This document shows, in pieces, positions 26,798 to 35,572 of a DNA stretch of 64,000 nucleotides (its first letter is position 1; each line of letters opens with the position of its first letter). The translations under genes were made by a program, and so were the position numbers. This DNA is from Sphingomonas sp. TZW2008. Its GTDB lineage: Bacteria; Pseudomonadota; Alphaproteobacteria; Sphingomonadales; Sphingomonadaceae. Under the pieces are notes generated by a model, which was not told the origin of the DNA, made no database searches, and saw only the letters and a list, made by a program, of their open reading frames with translations. The DNA lies in the NCBI RefSeq assembly GCF_002117915.1, contig NZ_BDJB01000014.1:186983-250982 (forward strand), in the 5' to 3' direction.

Positions 26798-26813
26798 GTG
26801 AGCGATCGTTCAC
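26798..26813. promoter_or_regulatory. Candidate TetR operator
   Basis: GTGAGCGATCGTTCAC, symmetric at 14 of 16 positions around CGATCG, 20 nt upstream of the adaptor start and between the divergent tetR-type gene and the efflux operon. Size and position fit a TetR dimer site. Confidence 0.5.
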
Positions 26814-26824
26814 TCACTTATTTG

Positions 26825-26853
26825 CTGCTACTGCGAAGTGCAATAAGCGTCAA
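26825..26853 (-). promoter_or_regulatory. Possible sigma-70 promoter of the efflux operon
   Basis: On the minus strand TTGACG (26848-26853), 17 nt, TAGCAG (26825-26830). The -35 is good, the -10 weak. The palindrome at 26798-26813 would lie over the start region. Confidence 0.35.
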
Positions 26854-26942
26854 GCAGGCGCGTTCATTGGAGAGCAATCATCGAAGACTGTTGTACCCTG
26901 CCAAGCGCGCGCGCTGACCGGGCCAACGCCCGACGCGAGAAA

Positions 26943-27527
26943 TTGATCCAGGTTGCGCGCGAAGCCTTTGCTGCCAACGGATTCCACGCGACCGGCATCG
27001 CGCAGATTGCAGACGCGTCCGGGATCCGGGTCGGCCAGATCTATCGCGATTTCGCCAACAAGGAGGCGATCGTCGCCGTGATCGTGGCGCGCGACCTGGA
27101 AGATTTCCTGTCCGAACAGGGGCTGTGCGCGGCGGGCGCGAGTGGCGATACCGACGCGGTGCGCGCGTGGATCGCGCGGTTCGTCGCATGCGAGAATCCA
27201 GAAGGCGGCCGGCTGATCGCCGAGATCATGGCGGAGGCTTCGCGCAACGCGCGGATCGGCGAGATCGTGCGCGATGTGCACGACAGCATGGGGCGCGAAC
27301 TCGCGGCGGCGCTGCGCCTGCTCGTTCCCTCGTCGGTATCGCCCGAACGCTTCGCCTGCGTCGCCGAAATGATCCAGACGATTGCGATGGGGGTGTTCCA
27401 GCGCCGCGTGACTGAGCAGGGGCATCTGTCGAACGACGTGATCGAGGCGCTGATTGGATGCATCAACGCCGCGATCGATCGCTTGCGCGATGAGGCAACC
27501 GAAGACGCGTCAGCCGCGCAAGCGTAA
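26943..27527 (+). CDS. TetR-family regulator of the divergent efflux operon
   Basis: About 194 residues or slightly longer. The N-terminal helix-turn-helix is visible in QVAREAFAANGFHATGIAQI, ASGIRVGQIYRDFANKEAIV, and the C-terminal ligand-binding part is helical. By the usual pattern it would repress the adjacent RND operon and respond to its substrates. The start is uncertain: 26943 is TTG, and upstream in-frame codons (back to about 26877) encode a plausible basic arm (ADRANARREK) without any ATG or GTG; a GGAGAG lies at 26869-26874. The last 18 nt overlap the convergent TonB receptor gene. Confidence 0.85.
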   Translation: MIQVAREAFAANGFHATGIAQIADASGIRVGQIYRDFANKEAIVAVIVARDLEDFLSEQGLCAAGASGDTDAVRAWIARFVACENPEGGRLIAEIMAEASRNARIGEIVRDVHDSMGRELAAALRLLVPSSVSPERFACVAEMIQTIAMGVFQRRVTEQGHLSNDVIEALIGCINAAIDRLRDEATEDASAAQA

Positions 27528-29585
27528 GCCGAGCCAGATCGTGCGCGGGGTTGCCCGCTCGATGATATCGGCACCGCTGATCCCCGCTTCGACACGCTCG
27601 TCAAAGAGGTTCTCGGCCCGCGCCTCGACGGCGATCGCCTGCGTCAATGGCAGCGCCAGATAGGTGTCGAGCGTCGTCGCCGGCGCGAGGCTGCGCGTAT
27701 TCTGATCGTCCTCGAACTGGCGCGCGACGTGGCGCAGCGTGGCCGAGGCGGACAGCGCGTCGCGGCGCCAACCGAGCGTCGCCGACACCTGATCGCGCGG
27801 CGTCTGCGCCGGCCGCAGCCCGTCAAGTGGTGCGGCGGCGCCCGACGCGCGCACGCGCGGATCGACGTGGCTCCACGAGGCGAGCGCGAAGATCGGCCCC
27901 GATTGCCACCGCGCATCGATCTCGATCCCGCGCGAGCGGATGGCGTCGAGATTGCGCCGCACGCGATAGACGCCCCCCGCCGCGACGAATCCAACGCCAG
28001 GGAAGGTGCCCGCGCCGCGCCCGGCGGTGACGTTGGCGATCGCGTTGTCGAGCCGGTTCCAGAACAGCGTCGCGCCGAGCGAGAGGTTCAGCGCCGGCGT
28101 GATCGTGACGCCGCCGTCGACACCCCACAGTCGCTCGGGATCGAGCGCGGCGTTGGCCGCCGTCGCGTCTGCTCCCACGCGGAACGGGCGATAGAGTTCG
28201 TTCAGCGTCGGCAGCCGCCACCCGCGATAGCCGCTCGCCCGTAGCGTGATTGCCCCTATGGGAGCATAGGCGATGCCCACTCGCCCGGTCCATTCGGTGC
28301 CGCGGCGCGACGGAAAGGACAGGTCGGTCAGCGGAGCGCCCGTCGCCAGCGTATATTCGTCGAGTGCACCGTCGACGATCCGCCAGCGATCGACCCGCCC
28401 GCCCAGCGTCAGCGTGACGCCGCCCGTCTCGACGCTGGCATCGGCGAAGAGGCCCGCCGTCCGGCTGCTCCCGCCCGCCAGCCGTCGCCGCGTCGGCGCG
28501 CCGGCGACATAGGTGTAATTCTCCTGCGTCCGTCCGCTGACGTCGCGCACGTCGGCGCCGATGCGCAGTTCCCGCCCAGCACCGACCGGCGGCACCAGTT
28601 CAACGCGGGCACCGAGTCCAGTCGCCGGAGTATTGTACTGGTCCAGCGTTTGCGTGGCGGCGACGCGCCCGGCGGACACGCTAGCGAATTGCGAGGCAAA
28701 AGCGCGCGCCTGGACGTAGGCGAGCGCGGAGAAGCCCCAGCTGCCACGTCCGACGAGGCGCAGGCTGGCGTCCGCCCCCTCGCTGCGGTTGCGGGTGAAG
28801 GCGGTGCCGCGGTCGCGCGTATCGGTGAAGGCGCTGACATTGGCCTGCAGCTCGGTCACGTCAGCAACGCGGATGACGCCGCGCAGCGCCGCCGACGCCT
28901 GCTCGTACGCCGCCGGGCGATCGGCGGGGCCGCGCTGTGCGGCGATCACCGGTGTGAAGCCGTCGCCGCGCGCGTAGGCAGCGGAAGCAGTGGCGAAACC
29001 GGCGCCTGCGACGAGCGCGGCCGACGCGCGCGCGTCGAGCGAATCGCGGCTGCCATAGGCGACGCTGCCGAGCAAAGGTGTGTGATCGCGAGGATCGGCA
29101 CTGTCGAGCTCTACCGTGCCGGCAAGCGCGCCCGGCCCGAAATAGCCGCTGCCCCCGCCCCGCGTTACGCGGATGCGCCCGATACGATCGGTGGCATAGG
29201 CGGGGAACGGCACCCAGCCACCGAAGGGGTCCGCCTGCGGCACGCCGTCGAGCACTAGCAGCGCGCGGCTCGACGCGTTACCGCCGATGCCCCGCAGCGA
29301 GATGCCCTGGCTGGTCGGATTGGCGGATCGCGAATCGGCGCGACGAAATTGCTGCAAGCCCGCCACGTCGGCGAGGACACTCTCGAGCCGACCGCTGGCG
29401 TTGGCCGCGATCTGCGCAGCGTCGATCGTGACCACGTCCGCCGTGCGATCGCCGGCCCGCTCGGCAAGACCGCGGCCGGTGACAACGATGTCGGGCGCGG
29501 CAAGCTGCGCCGCAGCGGGCGCGGCAAGCGCCGGAAACGGAAGCAACAGGGCGCCGAGCGCGGCGCGGTGCGGCGCGCTACTCAC
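27510..29585 (-). CDS. TonB-dependent outer-membrane receptor
   Basis: A 691-residue receptor. The signal region VSSAPHRAALGALLLPFPAL ends near AAPAAAQ; a TonB-box-like APDIVVTGRG follows; the plug domain contains GISLRGIGGNASSRALLVLD and the barrel ends in the usual aromatic-poor IWLGLRLRG. Segments such as NLFDERVEAGISGADI and GWRLPTLNELYRPFRVG resemble siderophore/cobalamin-type receptors, but the ligand cannot be named. The start is GTG at 29583-29585, overlapping the otsA stop, so it is the last gene of the trehalose operon. Confidence 0.9.
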   Translation of the reverse strand: MSSAPHRAALGALLLPFPALAAPAAAQLAAPDIVVTGRGLAERAGDRTADVVTIDAAQIAANASGRLESVLADVAGLQQFRRADSRSANPTSQGISLRGIGGNASSRALLVLDGVPQADPFGGWVPFPAYATDRIGRIRVTRGGGSGYFGPGALAGTVELDSADPRDHTPLLGSVAYGSRDSLDARASAALVAGAGFATASAAYARGDGFTPVIAAQRGPADRPAAYEQASAALRGVIRVADVTELQANVSAFTDTRDRGTAFTRNRSEGADASLRLVGRGSWGFSALAYVQARAFASQFASVSAGRVAATQTLDQYNTPATGLGARVELVPPVGAGRELRIGADVRDVSGRTQENYTYVAGAPTRRRLAGGSSRTAGLFADASVETGGVTLTLGGRVDRWRIVDGALDEYTLATGAPLTDLSFPSRRGTEWTGRVGIAYAPIGAITLRASGYRGWRLPTLNELYRPFRVGADATAANAALDPERLWGVDGGVTITPALNLSLGATLFWNRLDNAIANVTAGRGAGTFPGVGFVAAGGVYRVRRNLDAIRSRGIEIDARWQSGPIFALASWSHVDPRVRASGAAAPLDGLRPAQTPRDQVSATLGWRRDALSASATLRHVARQFEDDQNTRSLAPATTLDTYLALPLTQAIAVEARAENLFDERVEAGISGADIIERATPRTIWLGLRLRG

Positions 29586-30970
29586 GCCTCCGCCTCGTGC
29601 AGCGCGACCGCCGCGAGAACGGCGGTGAACCGCTTGCGCCACCAGATCACGTCCTCCTGCCGCACGTTCTCGAACATCGGCCGCCAGCGTGCGATCCGCT
29701 CCTCGCGCGACATGGCGAGCGCCTGCTCGATCGCATCGGCCATTTCGTCGGGGCTGTAGGGATTGATCAGCAGCGCACGATCGAGCTGCGCCGCGGCACC
29801 GGCGAAGCGCGACAGGATCAGCACGCCCGGATCCTCGGGATCCTGCGCGGCGACGAACTCCTTCGCGACTAGATTCATGCCGTCGCGCAGCGGCGTGACG
29901 AGCCCGATCTTGGCCGCGCGATACACACCCGCGAGCACGCTGCGCGGCAGCCCCCGATTGACGTAGCGCAGCGGCACCCAATCTATTTCGGCGTGCGCGC
30001 CGTTGATCCGCCCGGAAGCGGCGTCGAGCGCGGCACGAATGTCGACGTAGCTCTGCACGCTCGCGCGCGACGGCGGCGCCACCTGAAGCATCGACACCTT
30101 GTTACGCGCGTCGGGCCGGGTTTCGAGGAAGCGCTGATAGCCGTTGAACCGCTCCTCCAACCCTTTGGAATAGTCGAGCCGGTCGACCCCGACGATGAGC
30201 CGGCGCCCGTCGATGCTGTCGACCATACGATCATGCGTGCGCGTCGCCTCGGCGCTGGTCGCGCTGGCGATGAACTCCTTGGCGTCGATCCCGATCGGGC
30301 AGGCGATCGCGCGGATCGTGCGGCCGCCGACGGTGACGAGATCGTCCGGTCCGATCGAGCCGCCCATCTCGCGCACGACATAGTCGTGGAACGTCTCGAG
30401 CCATTCGGCGGTCTGAAAGCCGACGACGTCATAGGCGAACAGCGCTTCGACCAACCGGCGATGCTCAGGCAGGGCGGTGAGCAGGCGCGTCGGCGGCCAG
30501 GGAATGTGGAGAAAGAAGCCGAGGCGGTTGCGCAGCCCCTGCTGACGCAGCAGCCAACCGAGCGGGATCATGTGGTAATCATGCACCCAGACGAGATCGT
30601 CCGGCTCGACATGCGGGCTGATGACATCCGCGAACAGCCGGTTGACGCGTTCGTACCCGCCCTGGAAATCGCGCTCGAACTCGGTCAGTCCGAGACGATA
30701 GTGGAACAGCGGCCAGAGCGTGCGATTAGCGTAACCGTCGTAATATTCTTCGACGTCCTGCTCGGGCAGATCAATCGTCGCCGAGGTGACGCCGTCGTAG
30801 GTCTTGAACGCGAGTTCGCCGGTCTCGCCGGTCGCGCCTGACCAGCCGAACCAGATGCCGTCCGCTTCGCGCAGCGCGGCGGTGAGCGCCACCGCGAGCC
30901 CGCCCTGCGCGGTCGGCTGCTCCGCCGTCGGCGCGGAAACGCGGTTCGAGATGACGATCAGCCGGCTCAC
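29582..30970 (-). CDS. otsA: Alpha,alpha-trehalose-phosphate synthase
   Basis: A 462-residue GT20 enzyme joining UDP-glucose and glucose-6-phosphate to trehalose-6-phosphate. Motifs: SRLIVISNRVSAP, WFGWSGATG, YDGYANRTLWPLFHYR, WVHDYHMIPLGWLLRQ, VGVDRLDYSKGLEERF and TPLRDGMNLVAKEFVAAQ. All substrate-contacting residues of the family appear to be present. The start is GTG at 30968-30970, overlapping the GH15 stop. Trehalose is a general osmotic and desiccation protectant. Confidence 0.95.
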   Translation of the reverse strand: MSRLIVISNRVSAPTAEQPTAQGGLAVALTAALREADGIWFGWSGATGETGELAFKTYDGVTSATIDLPEQDVEEYYDGYANRTLWPLFHYRLGLTEFERDFQGGYERVNRLFADVISPHVEPDDLVWVHDYHMIPLGWLLRQQGLRNRLGFFLHIPWPPTRLLTALPEHRRLVEALFAYDVVGFQTAEWLETFHDYVVREMGGSIGPDDLVTVGGRTIRAIACPIGIDAKEFIASATSAEATRTHDRMVDSIDGRRLIVGVDRLDYSKGLEERFNGYQRFLETRPDARNKVSMLQVAPPSRASVQSYVDIRAALDAASGRINGAHAEIDWVPLRYVNRGLPRSVLAGVYRAAKIGLVTPLRDGMNLVAKEFVAAQDPEDPGVLILSRFAGAAAQLDRALLINPYSPDEMADAIEQALAMSREERIARWRPMFENVRQEDVIWWRKRFTAVLAAVALHEAEA

Positions 30971-32763
30971 CGTATCGCGCTCCACGGCTTGCTCAGCAGC
31001 ACCGCGCAATTGATGACGCCGACGAGCGAGTAGGTCTGCGGGTAATTGCCCCACAATTCGCCGCTGACCGGATCGATATCTTCGGACAGCAACCCCGCCG
31101 GCGTGCAGCGCGCCAGCATCTCCTCGAACAACGCGCGGGCGTCGGCATCGCGCCCGGTGAAGTGCAGCGCCTCGATCAGCCAGAAGGTACACACGTTGAA
31201 CGCGGTGTGCGGCAGGCCGAAGTCGTCCTCGGTCGCGTAACGCAGCATGTGCGAGCCGCGCCGCAGCCCGCCCTCGACCGCGTCGAGCGTGCGGCGGAAG
31301 CGCGGGTCGTCGGGCGACAGGAAGCGCAGATCGAGCAGTTGCAGCAGGCTCGCGTCGAGATCGTCGCCGCCGAAGGTTGCCGAGATGCGCTGCGTCTCGG
31401 GGCGCCATGACGCCGCCTCGATCCGCGCGCGCATGCGATCGGCGCGATCGCGCCAGAACGCTGCGCGGTCGGCAAGCCCAAGCGCGTCGGCCGCGTTCGA
31501 CAGCCGATCGCACGCTGCCCAGCACATCGCCGCCGAATAGGTGTGGACGTGGCTCTTGGTGCGCAATTCCCAGAGGCCCGCGTCGGACTGATCGTATTTC
31601 TCCCATGCGCGGTCGCCAATCGGTTCCAGCGCCTTGAAATCGTCGATCCCCGCGACGCGCAGCAGGCGATGATCGAAGAAGGCCTGCGCGTTCGACAGGA
31701 CGATCTGGCCGTAGGCGTCGTGCTGGATCTGCTCATACGCCTGGTTGCCGACGCGCACCGGCCCCATGCCGCGATACCCGCTGAGTGCGGGCGCCTCGCG
31801 CTCGACCAGCGTCGCCTCGCCGCCGACACCGTAGAGCGGCTGGATGTGCCCGCCCGTCGCATTATCGACGATGTTGCGTAAGTATTCGAGATAGCCCTCA
31901 AGCACGTCGAGCGCGCCGAGCCGGTTGAGCGCCTGCACGGTATAATAGGCGTCGCGCACCCAGCAGTAGCGGTAGTCCCAGTTGCGCTGCGATCCGGCAT
32001 GTTCGGGGATAGAGGTGGTGAGCGCGGCGACGATCGCGCCCGTCTCTTCGTGCTGGCAGAGCTTCAGCGTGATCGCCGAGCGGATCACCGCCTCCTGCCA
32101 TTCATAGGGCGTGGCAAGGCCGCGCACCCAGTGGCGCCATTCGTCGCAGGTGCGATCGTGCATCGTTTCGAGCGCGGCGGCGATATCGTCCGAGAAGCTC
32201 TCGTCGGGCCCGAGAAAGAAGTGCAGCGGCCGCTCGACGCGAAACAGCCGCTCATCCTCGATCCAGCCGACCGGTGCGGTGGTGGAGAGGCGCATCACGC
32301 TGTCGTCGAGCAGATAGCGGATATGATTAGACCCGCGCGTCGTCGCCGCCCCGCGCGACCCCCATTGCACCGCCGGGCGCAGGCGGACGCGGATGCGCGG
32401 GCTGCCCGCAACGGGGCGCACGATGCGCACGAAGGCGACCGGGCGATACATTCGCCCGCTGCGCTTGAAGCGCGGGCAGAAGTCGATCACCTCGATCGCG
32501 TTGCCGTGCACGTCCTCGTGCCGGGTGACGAGGATCGGCGTGTTGCGGCGATAGGATTGCGTGGTCGACGCCAACTGGTCGATGTCGATCTCCCAGAAGC
32601 CGAACGCATTCTCGCCCGCCGGCGGCTTGTCGTCGAGCAGCGAGCAGAAGGCGGGATCGCCGTCGACGCGCGGGGTACAGCCCCACACGAAACGGCCGGC
32701 GCGATCGACCAGTGCGGAAACCTGGCAATTGCCGATCGGCCACAGATCGAGCGTAGCCGTCAT
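30967..32763 (-). CDS. Glycoside hydrolase family 15 protein between otsB and otsA
   Basis: A 598-residue GH15 enzyme (glucoamylase/trehalase type). Family segments: LWPIGNCQVSALVDRAGRFV, GSQRNWDYRYCWVRDAYYTV with the catalytic-site WDYRYCWVRD core, and CTFWLIEALHFTGR near the C-terminus, typical of bacterial cytoplasmic members without signal peptide. In several actinobacteria GH15 members are trehalases; here its place between trehalose synthesis genes suggests trehalose turnover or maltooligosaccharide supply (inference). ATG 32761-32763 overlaps the otsB stop (ATGA). Confidence 0.92.
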   Translation of the reverse strand: MTATLDLWPIGNCQVSALVDRAGRFVWGCTPRVDGDPAFCSLLDDKPPAGENAFGFWEIDIDQLASTTQSYRRNTPILVTRHEDVHGNAIEVIDFCPRFKRSGRMYRPVAFVRIVRPVAGSPRIRVRLRPAVQWGSRGAATTRGSNHIRYLLDDSVMRLSTTAPVGWIEDERLFRVERPLHFFLGPDESFSDDIAAALETMHDRTCDEWRHWVRGLATPYEWQEAVIRSAITLKLCQHEETGAIVAALTTSIPEHAGSQRNWDYRYCWVRDAYYTVQALNRLGALDVLEGYLEYLRNIVDNATGGHIQPLYGVGGEATLVEREAPALSGYRGMGPVRVGNQAYEQIQHDAYGQIVLSNAQAFFDHRLLRVAGIDDFKALEPIGDRAWEKYDQSDAGLWELRTKSHVHTYSAAMCWAACDRLSNAADALGLADRAAFWRDRADRMRARIEAASWRPETQRISATFGGDDLDASLLQLLDLRFLSPDDPRFRRTLDAVEGGLRRGSHMLRYATEDDFGLPHTAFNVCTFWLIEALHFTGRDADARALFEEMLARCTPAGLLSEDIDPVSGELWGNYPQTYSLVGVINCAVLLSKPWSAIR

Positions 32764-33491
32764 GCTGCCTGCTCCAGCCACCGATGCACCGCTGCCACAT
32801 CCACCAGGCGATGGCGCGCGGCCGTGGTGCGAGCAGCCCCGACTAGAACGCCCGCACCGCCGTGCGCGGACGCCGCGACGAAACCGGCCTCGTCGGTGAC
32901 ATCGTCCCCCGCGAAGATCGGCACCGCACCGCTGAACGGCGGTTGCGTCAGGAGCGCGGCGATGCCGCTGCCCTTGTCGTGCCCGCCGGCGCGCAGTTCG
33001 ACCATCATCTTGCCCTCCTGCAGCATCAGGCCATCCTGCCCGGCGAAGCGTTCAGCAACGGCGCGCGCCGCTGCGGCCCGCTCGGGCGCCATGCGATAGT
33101 GGATCGCCATGCCAAGCGACTTAACCTCGATCACGATACCGCCCTCCCCTTCGAATGCGGCGCGTGCCGCCCGTTCGGCCGCGACCAGCGCCGCCGGCCG
33201 CTCCGGCGCGATCGCCCGGCCGCCGATGCGCAGCTCGGCACCGTGACTGCCGACGAGCGCCAGATCCGGCACTCGGCCCGCCAGAAAACCGTCGAGCTGC
33301 GCCACCGATCGACCGCTGACCAAGGCGATACGGCCGGCAAAGGTTCCCGCAAGCCGCATCAGCAGCGCCGTCAGGCGATCATCGAGCACGACCGCGTCGG
33401 GTCGATCGACGAGCTCGACGAGCGTCCCGTCGAAATCGAGCAGTAGCGCGTCACGGGCGGGGTCGAGCGGCGGCGGCGGCGGGAGCGACAT
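32760..33491 (-). CDS. otsB: Trehalose-6-phosphate phosphatase
   Basis: A 243-residue HAD-superfamily phosphatase that releases trehalose. HAD motifs: LLLDFDGTLVELVDRPDAV (nucleophile Asp), ALVSGRSVAQL, the conserved GSHGAELR, and IFAGDDVTDEAGF (metal-binding Asp pair). The open frame begins at 33524, but ATG 33489-33491 has GGAAG upstream and gives the family-like start. First gene of the otsB-GH15-otsA-receptor operon; all junctions overlap by 4 nt. Confidence 0.95.
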   Translation of the reverse strand: MSLPPPPPLDPARDALLLDFDGTLVELVDRPDAVVLDDRLTALLMRLAGTFAGRIALVSGRSVAQLDGFLAGRVPDLALVGSHGAELRIGGRAIAPERPAALVAAERAARAAFEGEGGIVIEVKSLGMAIHYRMAPERAAAARAVAERFAGQDGLMLQEGKMMVELRAGGHDKGSGIAALLTQPPFSGAVPIFAGDDVTDEAGFVAASAHGGAGVLVGAARTTAARHRLVDVAAVHRWLEQAA

Positions 33492-33548
33492 GACGCTTCC
33501 TCTACCTTGATCGCGCCGCCGCACCAGCGTGCTGACGATCGCGTCCGA

Positions 33549-34544
33549 TCAGCTGGCCAGAACCGGATCCTCGGGCGGCGTCGCCGGCGTGCCACGGGCA
33601 TAGCGCTGCGCAATGACGGCGCAGGCGAGCAGCTGCAGCTGGTGAAAGATCATCAGCGGCAGGATGATGGCGCCGACCTGCGCCGCCGGGAACAGCACGC
33701 CCGCCATCGGCACGCCCGAGGCGAGGCTCTTCTTCGACCCGCAGAAAACGATCGCTATCTCGTCCGCACGATCGAAGCCGAGCGCGCGCGCGACGCGCTG
33801 CGTCCCGACGAGCACGATCGCGAGAAGCAGCACGCAGAGGAGCGTCACGACGAGCAGCTGCCACGCCGGCACGCGGCTCCACAGGCCCTCGACCACCGCA
33901 GCGCTGAAGGCGGTATAGACGACGAGCAGGATCGAGCCGCGATCGACGAGCGACAGCACCGCCTTGTGCCGCTCGACCACGCGCGCGGTGAGCGGACGCG
34001 ACAGATGCCCGGCGACGAACGGCAGCAGCAGCTGTAGCGCGATCGCCTCCACCTGCCCGGCGGAGACCCCGCCGTTGGTGGTTCCCATCAGCGCCGCGAC
34101 GAGCAGCGGCGTCAGCGCGATACCGATCAGGTTCGATGCCGACGCACTGCACACCGCCGCGGGCACGTTGCCGCGCGCCATCGACGTGAAGGCGATCGAC
34201 GACTGGACGGTCGACGGCAGCAGCGTGAGGAATAGCAGCCCGGCGGCGAGCGCCGGTGCGACAACGTAGGCCGAGGCGGCACTGAACCCGAGGCCGAGCA
34301 GCGGAAAGGCGCCGAACGTCATCGCGAAGACGAGCAGATGCAACCGCCAGTTGGTCATCCCCGCGACGATCGCGTCGCGCGACAGTTTCGCGCCATGGAG
34401 GAAGAACAGAAGTGCGATCGCCGCAGTCGTCACGACGTCGAACGCCGCCGCCACCCGCCCGCGGCACGGCAGGATCGATGCGACGATTACAGTCGCGACG
34501 AGCAGCAGGCTGTAGCGATCGATCCGTCTGACAAGGGCAAGCAT
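33549..34544 (-). CDS. SLC10/bile acid:sodium symporter family transporter (YfeH-like)
   Basis: A 331-residue membrane protein with about nine or ten spans. Family signature parts: FLTLLPSTVQSSIAFTSMARGNVPAAVCSA (split here as FLTLLPSTVQSSIAF and TSMARGNVPAAVCSAS), VFCGSKKSLASGVPMAGVLF and IILPLMIFHQLQLLACAVIA, which match the DUF4137/SLC10A7-like branch. Predicted to carry an organic anion with sodium; the substrate is unknown. It precedes otsB by 57 nt on the same strand and may share its promoter. Confidence 0.87.
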   Translation of the reverse strand: MLALVRRIDRYSLLLVATVIVASILPCRGRVAAAFDVVTTAAIALLFFLHGAKLSRDAIVAGMTNWRLHLLVFAMTFGAFPLLGLGFSAASAYVVAPALAAGLLFLTLLPSTVQSSIAFTSMARGNVPAAVCSASASNLIGIALTPLLVAALMGTTNGGVSAGQVEAIALQLLLPFVAGHLSRPLTARVVERHKAVLSLVDRGSILLVVYTAFSAAVVEGLWSRVPAWQLLVVTLLCVLLLAIVLVGTQRVARALGFDRADEIAIVFCGSKKSLASGVPMAGVLFPAAQVGAIILPLMIFHQLQLLACAVIAQRYARGTPATPPEDPVLAS

Positions 34545-34701
34545 GGCATACTCCGCTGGTACGCATGCCCTATCGCGCTACGTGCGATCTGCGTACCCCT
34601 GTAGCCCCGATGCAAGGCCGCAACGATCGAACGCCCGATCCGGTGGTAACCATGTTTCCGCTCGGATCCGATCCGGAGCGGGCGGGAGATCGTGTTTCGT
34701 G

Positions 34702-35508
34702 TCAGCTGACGGTACCGGCCGGTGCCTTCTGCCGCTTGCGTTCGAGCAGCCTTGCCGGGCGGCGTGCCTGAGCCACCTTGAAAAGTGAGAAGGTGCGATC
34801 GACGTAGTTCGCGACTGCGCTCAGCCCTTTCAGATGGTCGTCGAGCTCAGGCGTTCGCTCCGCCTCGAACAACCGTACGGGGCGAGATGGATCATTGGTC
34901 TCGAAGCGGACGTAGAACCACGGCTCGTCGCGCTTCAGCACCAATTCCTTCGCGGTATCGTACCATTCGAACGCCCACATCATCTGGCGCGGCCACAGGT
35001 GGATCGGCAGCCGCCCGCCGATCATCGTGCCGGGCCAAGGATCGGGGCGATAGTGCGAGATGGGGGGCATCTGCGTCATCCACACCGGCTCGTCGGCGAC
35101 GAAGACATATGGCGTGATGATCTGGATCACCGGCCGCTCGGGGTGGCGCCACTCGCGCTGCCCGACGATCGAGATCATCTGGTTGAGGTGTTTCGACCGG
35201 ACCGACGAGCGATCGCCGTCGGCGTTGACGAGTACCGGCTGCCCCTTCTCGTTACGCCGAAAACGCAGCCTGACGTCGATCGGGCACGGCACCTCGAACA
35301 TGCGCGCCTCGTGGTCCAGCACCGACGGGCAGTAGTTGACCGATTTTGCATGCGTGGGCGGCGGGTCGCCGCGACGGATGCGGCGGGGATCGGCCCATAT
35401 GAAGCGCGCCTTGTCGGTATCGAGCAGCCAGCCGACGTCGACGCCACGCCCGGTACCCGCGCGAAGCCATGGCCGATCAACGACCATCGCCTTCAACCGC
35501 TCGAACAT
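34702..35508 (-). CDS. Hypothetical cytoplasmic protein, 268 aa
   Basis: A soluble protein rich in Trp, Pro and Arg (HLWPRQMMWAFEWYDTAKEL, PWFYVRFETNDPSRPVRLFE), with no signal peptide and no recognised domain. The C-terminus is strongly basic (ARRPARLLERKRQK). ATG 35506-35508 (MFERLKAMV) is preferred; the frame extends upstream to 35616 through Arg/Ser-rich codons. It lies 64 nt downstream of the giant RTX gene on the same strand and could be read from it. Confidence 0.72.
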   Translation of the reverse strand: MFERLKAMVVDRPWLRAGTGRGVDVGWLLDTDKARFIWADPRRIRRGDPPPTHAKSVNYCPSVLDHEARMFEVPCPIDVRLRFRRNEKGQPVLVNADGDRSSVRSKHLNQMISIVGQREWRHPERPVIQIITPYVFVADEPVWMTQMPPISHYRPDPWPGTMIGGRLPIHLWPRQMMWAFEWYDTAKELVLKRDEPWFYVRFETNDPSRPVRLFEAERTPELDDHLKGLSAVANYVDRTFSLFKVAQARRPARLLERKRQKAPAGTVS

Positions 35509-35572
35509 GCGATCCCCTCCCGCCCCCGCGCAAATCTGTTTGACCCGAGACGCGCGCGGGATGCAACGACCC

